This document shows, piece by piece, positions 50,631 to 52,447 of a DNA stretch of 52,447 nt. The first letter of the stretch is position 1, and the number at the start of each line of letters is the position of its first letter. Under the pieces are notes generated by a model, which worked only from the letters and a program-made list of their open reading frames with translations, searched no databases and was not told the DNA's origin. The DNA comes from JBEINZ01 sp040377825 (GTDB lineage Bacteria > Pseudomonadota > Alphaproteobacteria > Rhizobiales > Ancalomicrobiaceae). The position numbers and the translations under genes are program-made. The stretch spans positions 1-52,447 of the forward strand of contig JBEINZ010000002.1 in NCBI GenBank assembly GCA_040377825.1, read 5' to 3'.

Positions 50631-51908
50631 ATGTCGATTGAGGAAATGCTCGAGGGCCATGGCGTGCCGGCCAAAAGCGCGGGCCGACCCATGGCTCCCC
50701 CCCGGATCATCACCCCGCTACTCGGCTCGTTCACGACGCTCGGCCTCAGCTTGGCGTCGTCGGGAGTGATCGCGATGTCCGTGCCCTGGTCGATCCTGGA
50801 GAGCGGCGGAAGCCCCGGCTGGGCCGCGGTAGTTACGGCTTTGCTTCATCTTCCGGTTGCGTTCGGCATGGCCGTTGGCGGCTCGTTGATCGACCGCTAC
50901 GGCGCGCGCCGCCTCCTCCTGGGCTCGAATGCGCTAACCGCGTTCTTTTGCGGCATCGCTGTTTTGATCGCGTTCGCGATCCCGGAATCGCCGTGGATCA
51001 CGGTGCCGTTCCTCGCCGCCTCGAATTTCACCGGCGCCGCCGGGATCATCGCACAGGATACGCGCGTGCCCGAACTTGCTCGGCTCGCCCGCATGCCCTT
51101 GGAGCGAGCAAATGGGCTGCGCGATATTGCCGCCAATGTCGGACAAATCGGCGGTCCGGCCGCCGGTGTTCTCGGGGTTCACATCCTTGGTCTGCCGGGA
51201 ACACTGGCGGCGGCGGTTTGCCTCATGATCGCGATCGCCGTGATGGACGGCGTTTTGTTCCCGCGTTTTCGTGTCCGCGCGGAGCAGCGCAAAAAGCCGC
51301 TTGAGATCGGTGGCCTCGCGATGGTCTGGCGCGATCCGGTGCTGAGGTCGACAGCCGGGATCGGCGTCGTGCTTGTGGCGGTCTTCACATCTCTGGACGA
51401 AGTCTTGGCGCCGAACCTTGCGTTGGCGTCCGGGCTCGGCGCCTATGCACTCTCGGCGTTCCTGGCGATGACCGCGGCGGCTGCATTGATCGGATCCGCC
51501 CTCTTCGCCGCTTTCGCCGCGCGGCTTGCCAAACGCCCGATTCTGCTTGGAGGCGTTGCGCTGATGGCATGCGGACTTGTTGTCCTGGCAAGCCTACCGG
51601 CTCAGGTCGGGCTCGCCATCGCGCCTGTGATGATCGGGCTCGGAATCGGGCCGCTCTGGCCCTTGGTCGTGACCATGATCCACCGACGGATCGCGGTGAT
51701 GCAGCGCGGGCGCGTGTTCGGTTCGCTTTCCGCCATCGTGATGATTTCGCAACCGGCCGCCGCATTGCTCGCCGGACCTACCGTCGTCCTGGTCGGTCCA
51801 CACGCGACAACCGTTTTCGTCGCGGCGCTGGTCGTCGCGGTCGCCGTGGCCGCGCCGTTCGTCAAGGGCTTGAGAGGTCTTGACGATCGCTCATTCGGTG
51901 AAACTTAG
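50631..51908 (+). CDS. MFS transporter
   Basis: This 425-residue protein has about twelve hydrophobic segments and the DRYGARR loop motif (GGSLIDRYGARRLLLGSN). It starts five bases after tetR at ATG 50631, with AAGGA upstream, so it is in the same operon and presumably an efflux pump controlled by it. Its C-terminus ends at TAG 51906-51908. That TAG is the first bases of repeat copy H. Substrate is unknown. Confidence 0.88.
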   Translation: MSIEEMLEGHGVPAKSAGRPMAPPRIITPLLGSFTTLGLSLASSGVIAMSVPWSILESGGSPGWAAVVTALLHLPVAFGMAVGGSLIDRYGARRLLLGSNALTAFFCGIAVLIAFAIPESPWITVPFLAASNFTGAAGIIAQDTRVPELARLARMPLERANGLRDIAANVGQIGGPAAGVLGVHILGLPGTLAAAVCLMIAIAVMDGVLFPRFRVRAEQRKKPLEIGGLAMVWRDPVLRSTAGIGVVLVAVFTSLDEVLAPNLALASGLGAYALSAFLAMTAAAALIGSALFAAFAARLAKRPILLGGVALMACGLVVLASLPAQVGLAIAPVMIGLGIGPLWPLVVTMIHRRIAVMQRGRVFGSLSAIVMISQPAAALLAGPTVVLVGPHATTVFVAALVVAVAVAAPFVKGLRGLDDRSFGET

Positions 51909-51956
51909 AGCCTGTCCCGTTCGGATCGCTTCGATCCAAACGAAAAGGACCGGCTC
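51906..51956 (-). repeat. RIME-like intergenic element, half copy H
   Basis: Only palindrome 2 is present: TTAGAGCCTGTCCCGTTCGG, GATCG, then CTTCGATCC and the arm ending GGACCGGCTC. Palindrome 1 is missing altogether. The element's terminal TAG is the stop codon of the MFS gene. It lies between convergent genes and could form a stem-loop at both transcript ends. Confidence 0.88.
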
Positions 51957-51961
51957 TCGGA

Positions 51962-52447
51962 TCAGGCGCCGAGCCGGCTACCGTCGGCGAGATGCACGAG
52001 CCGTCCGGCGGCGAAGGTCGCCACCACGCGCGGTACGCGTCCGCCATCTCCCGGATCGACCAGGACCACATCGGCGCGCTTTCCCGCCGCGAGGATGCCG
52101 CGATCGTCAAGTCCGAGCGCGCGGGCGGGCCCTTCGCTGACAAGCGCATAGGCTGTCTCGAATGACGTGATGCCGTCCGCGACGAGCCGGAACGGCGCCA
52201 TCAATAGCGCGGGATAGTAATAGTCGGAGGCAAGGACGGAGCAAAGGCCGCGCGCGACCATCGCCGAAGCCGACGGACAGCCGGTGTGGCTTCCGCCGCG
52301 AACGACATTCGGCGATCCGAAAACGATCGGCTCGCGCGCGTCGACGGCCTCCTCTGCGGTCTACTAGTTGATCGGGAATTCAGCTATCGCGACGCCGAGC
52401 GCGAGGAAACAGCGGCTCATGTCCGGCGACATGTCATCATGCTACAG
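51962..52447 (-). pseudogene. phnM: phnM-type amidohydrolase, C-terminal remnant with in-frame stops
   Basis: Read on the minus strand from the right edge, this frame gives the C-terminal third of PhnM, the diphosphatase of the C-P lyase pathway. Matches to the family include HDD, VAIAEFP, FGSPNVVRGGSHTGCPSA, LASDYYYPALLMAPFRLVADG and GKRADVVLV. Three codons are TAG: one at 52442-52444 just before HDD, where the family has serine, and two in tandem at 52361-52366 after AIAEFPIN. From the first Met after them (52261) a 99-residue fragment remains open. Either a pseudogene or low-quality sequence at the contig end. No other phn genes are in view. Confidence 0.75.

Noticed and set aside
52361..52444. 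Amber recoding (read-through of TAG) in phnM
   Set aside because: TAG ends other genes in the window and no suppressor or recoding signal is seen.
1..52447. tRNA, rRNA, CRISPR or complete insertion sequence
   Set aside because: No cloverleaf-like gene, regular spaced repeat array or transposase frame was recognised on either strand by eye.

Overview
The window is GC-rich, densely coding chromosomal DNA from an alphaproteobacterium, most likely of the order Hyphomicrobiales (Rhizobiales). Three gene orders point there: ffh, chorismate mutase, rpsP, rimM, trmD, rplS; dapF, mtaB, ftsY; and htpX, rsmB, heparinase II/III-type gene, purH next to a DUF1674/SDHAF4 gene. Eight copies of a roughly 110-bp two-palindrome intergenic repeat, built like the rhizobial intergenic mosaic elements (RIME), fit the same group. 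I see no rRNA or tRNA gene, CRISPR array, phage or complete insertion sequence.

Layout. 1-2.6 kb: the start of zapE, divergent from a PLP-dependent threonine/serine dehydratase, then leuB. 2.8-9.7 kb: a three-gene operon of a transglutaminase-DUF2126 protein, an ATP-grasp/alpha-E fusion and a second transglutaminase, a probable peptide-ligase system of unknown product. 9.7-10.6 kb: a class IV aminotransferase-fold protein that appears to lack its catalytic lysine. 10.6-22.8 kb: a type II secretion system in two divergent operons, D-O-K-L-M-C(like) on the minus strand and E-F-G-H-I-J on the plus strand. 23-30 kb: sugar-acid genes (dgoK, dgoA, an aldose-dehydrogenase-like SDR, an aldehyde dehydrogenase), then a converging pair for a thiamine-diphosphate acyl-CoA lyase/decarboxylase and a formyl-CoA:oxalate-type CoA-transferase. 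30-40 kb: purH, heparinase-like gene, rsmB, htpX, the SDHAF4 homologue, ftsY, mtaB and dapF. 40-42.3 kb: an exported GyrI-like protein and an MFS transporter. 42.6-46.8 kb: ffh to rplS, closed by a strong terminator. 46.8-52.4 kb: a methyltransferase, an AT-rich island with a probably frameshifted fecR-type gene, anmK, a TetR/MFS pair and a phnM remnant with in-frame stops.

The housekeeping genes are packed with 1-4 base start/stop overlaps (ATGA, TGATG), so they probably work as translationally coupled operons. The dispersed repeats fill many of the longer gaps. At least two of them supply the stop codon of the neighbouring gene (ftsY and the MFS gene at 50.6 kb), and their ends look like short TA-flanked inverted repeats. 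The most unusual items are this repeat family, the lysine-less aminotransferase-fold protein, the ligase/transglutaminase operon, the leaderless TetR gene with a palindrome over its -10 box, and the two damaged genes near the right end.

All calls come from reading the sequence and translations by eye. No alignment, profile search or folding program was run.
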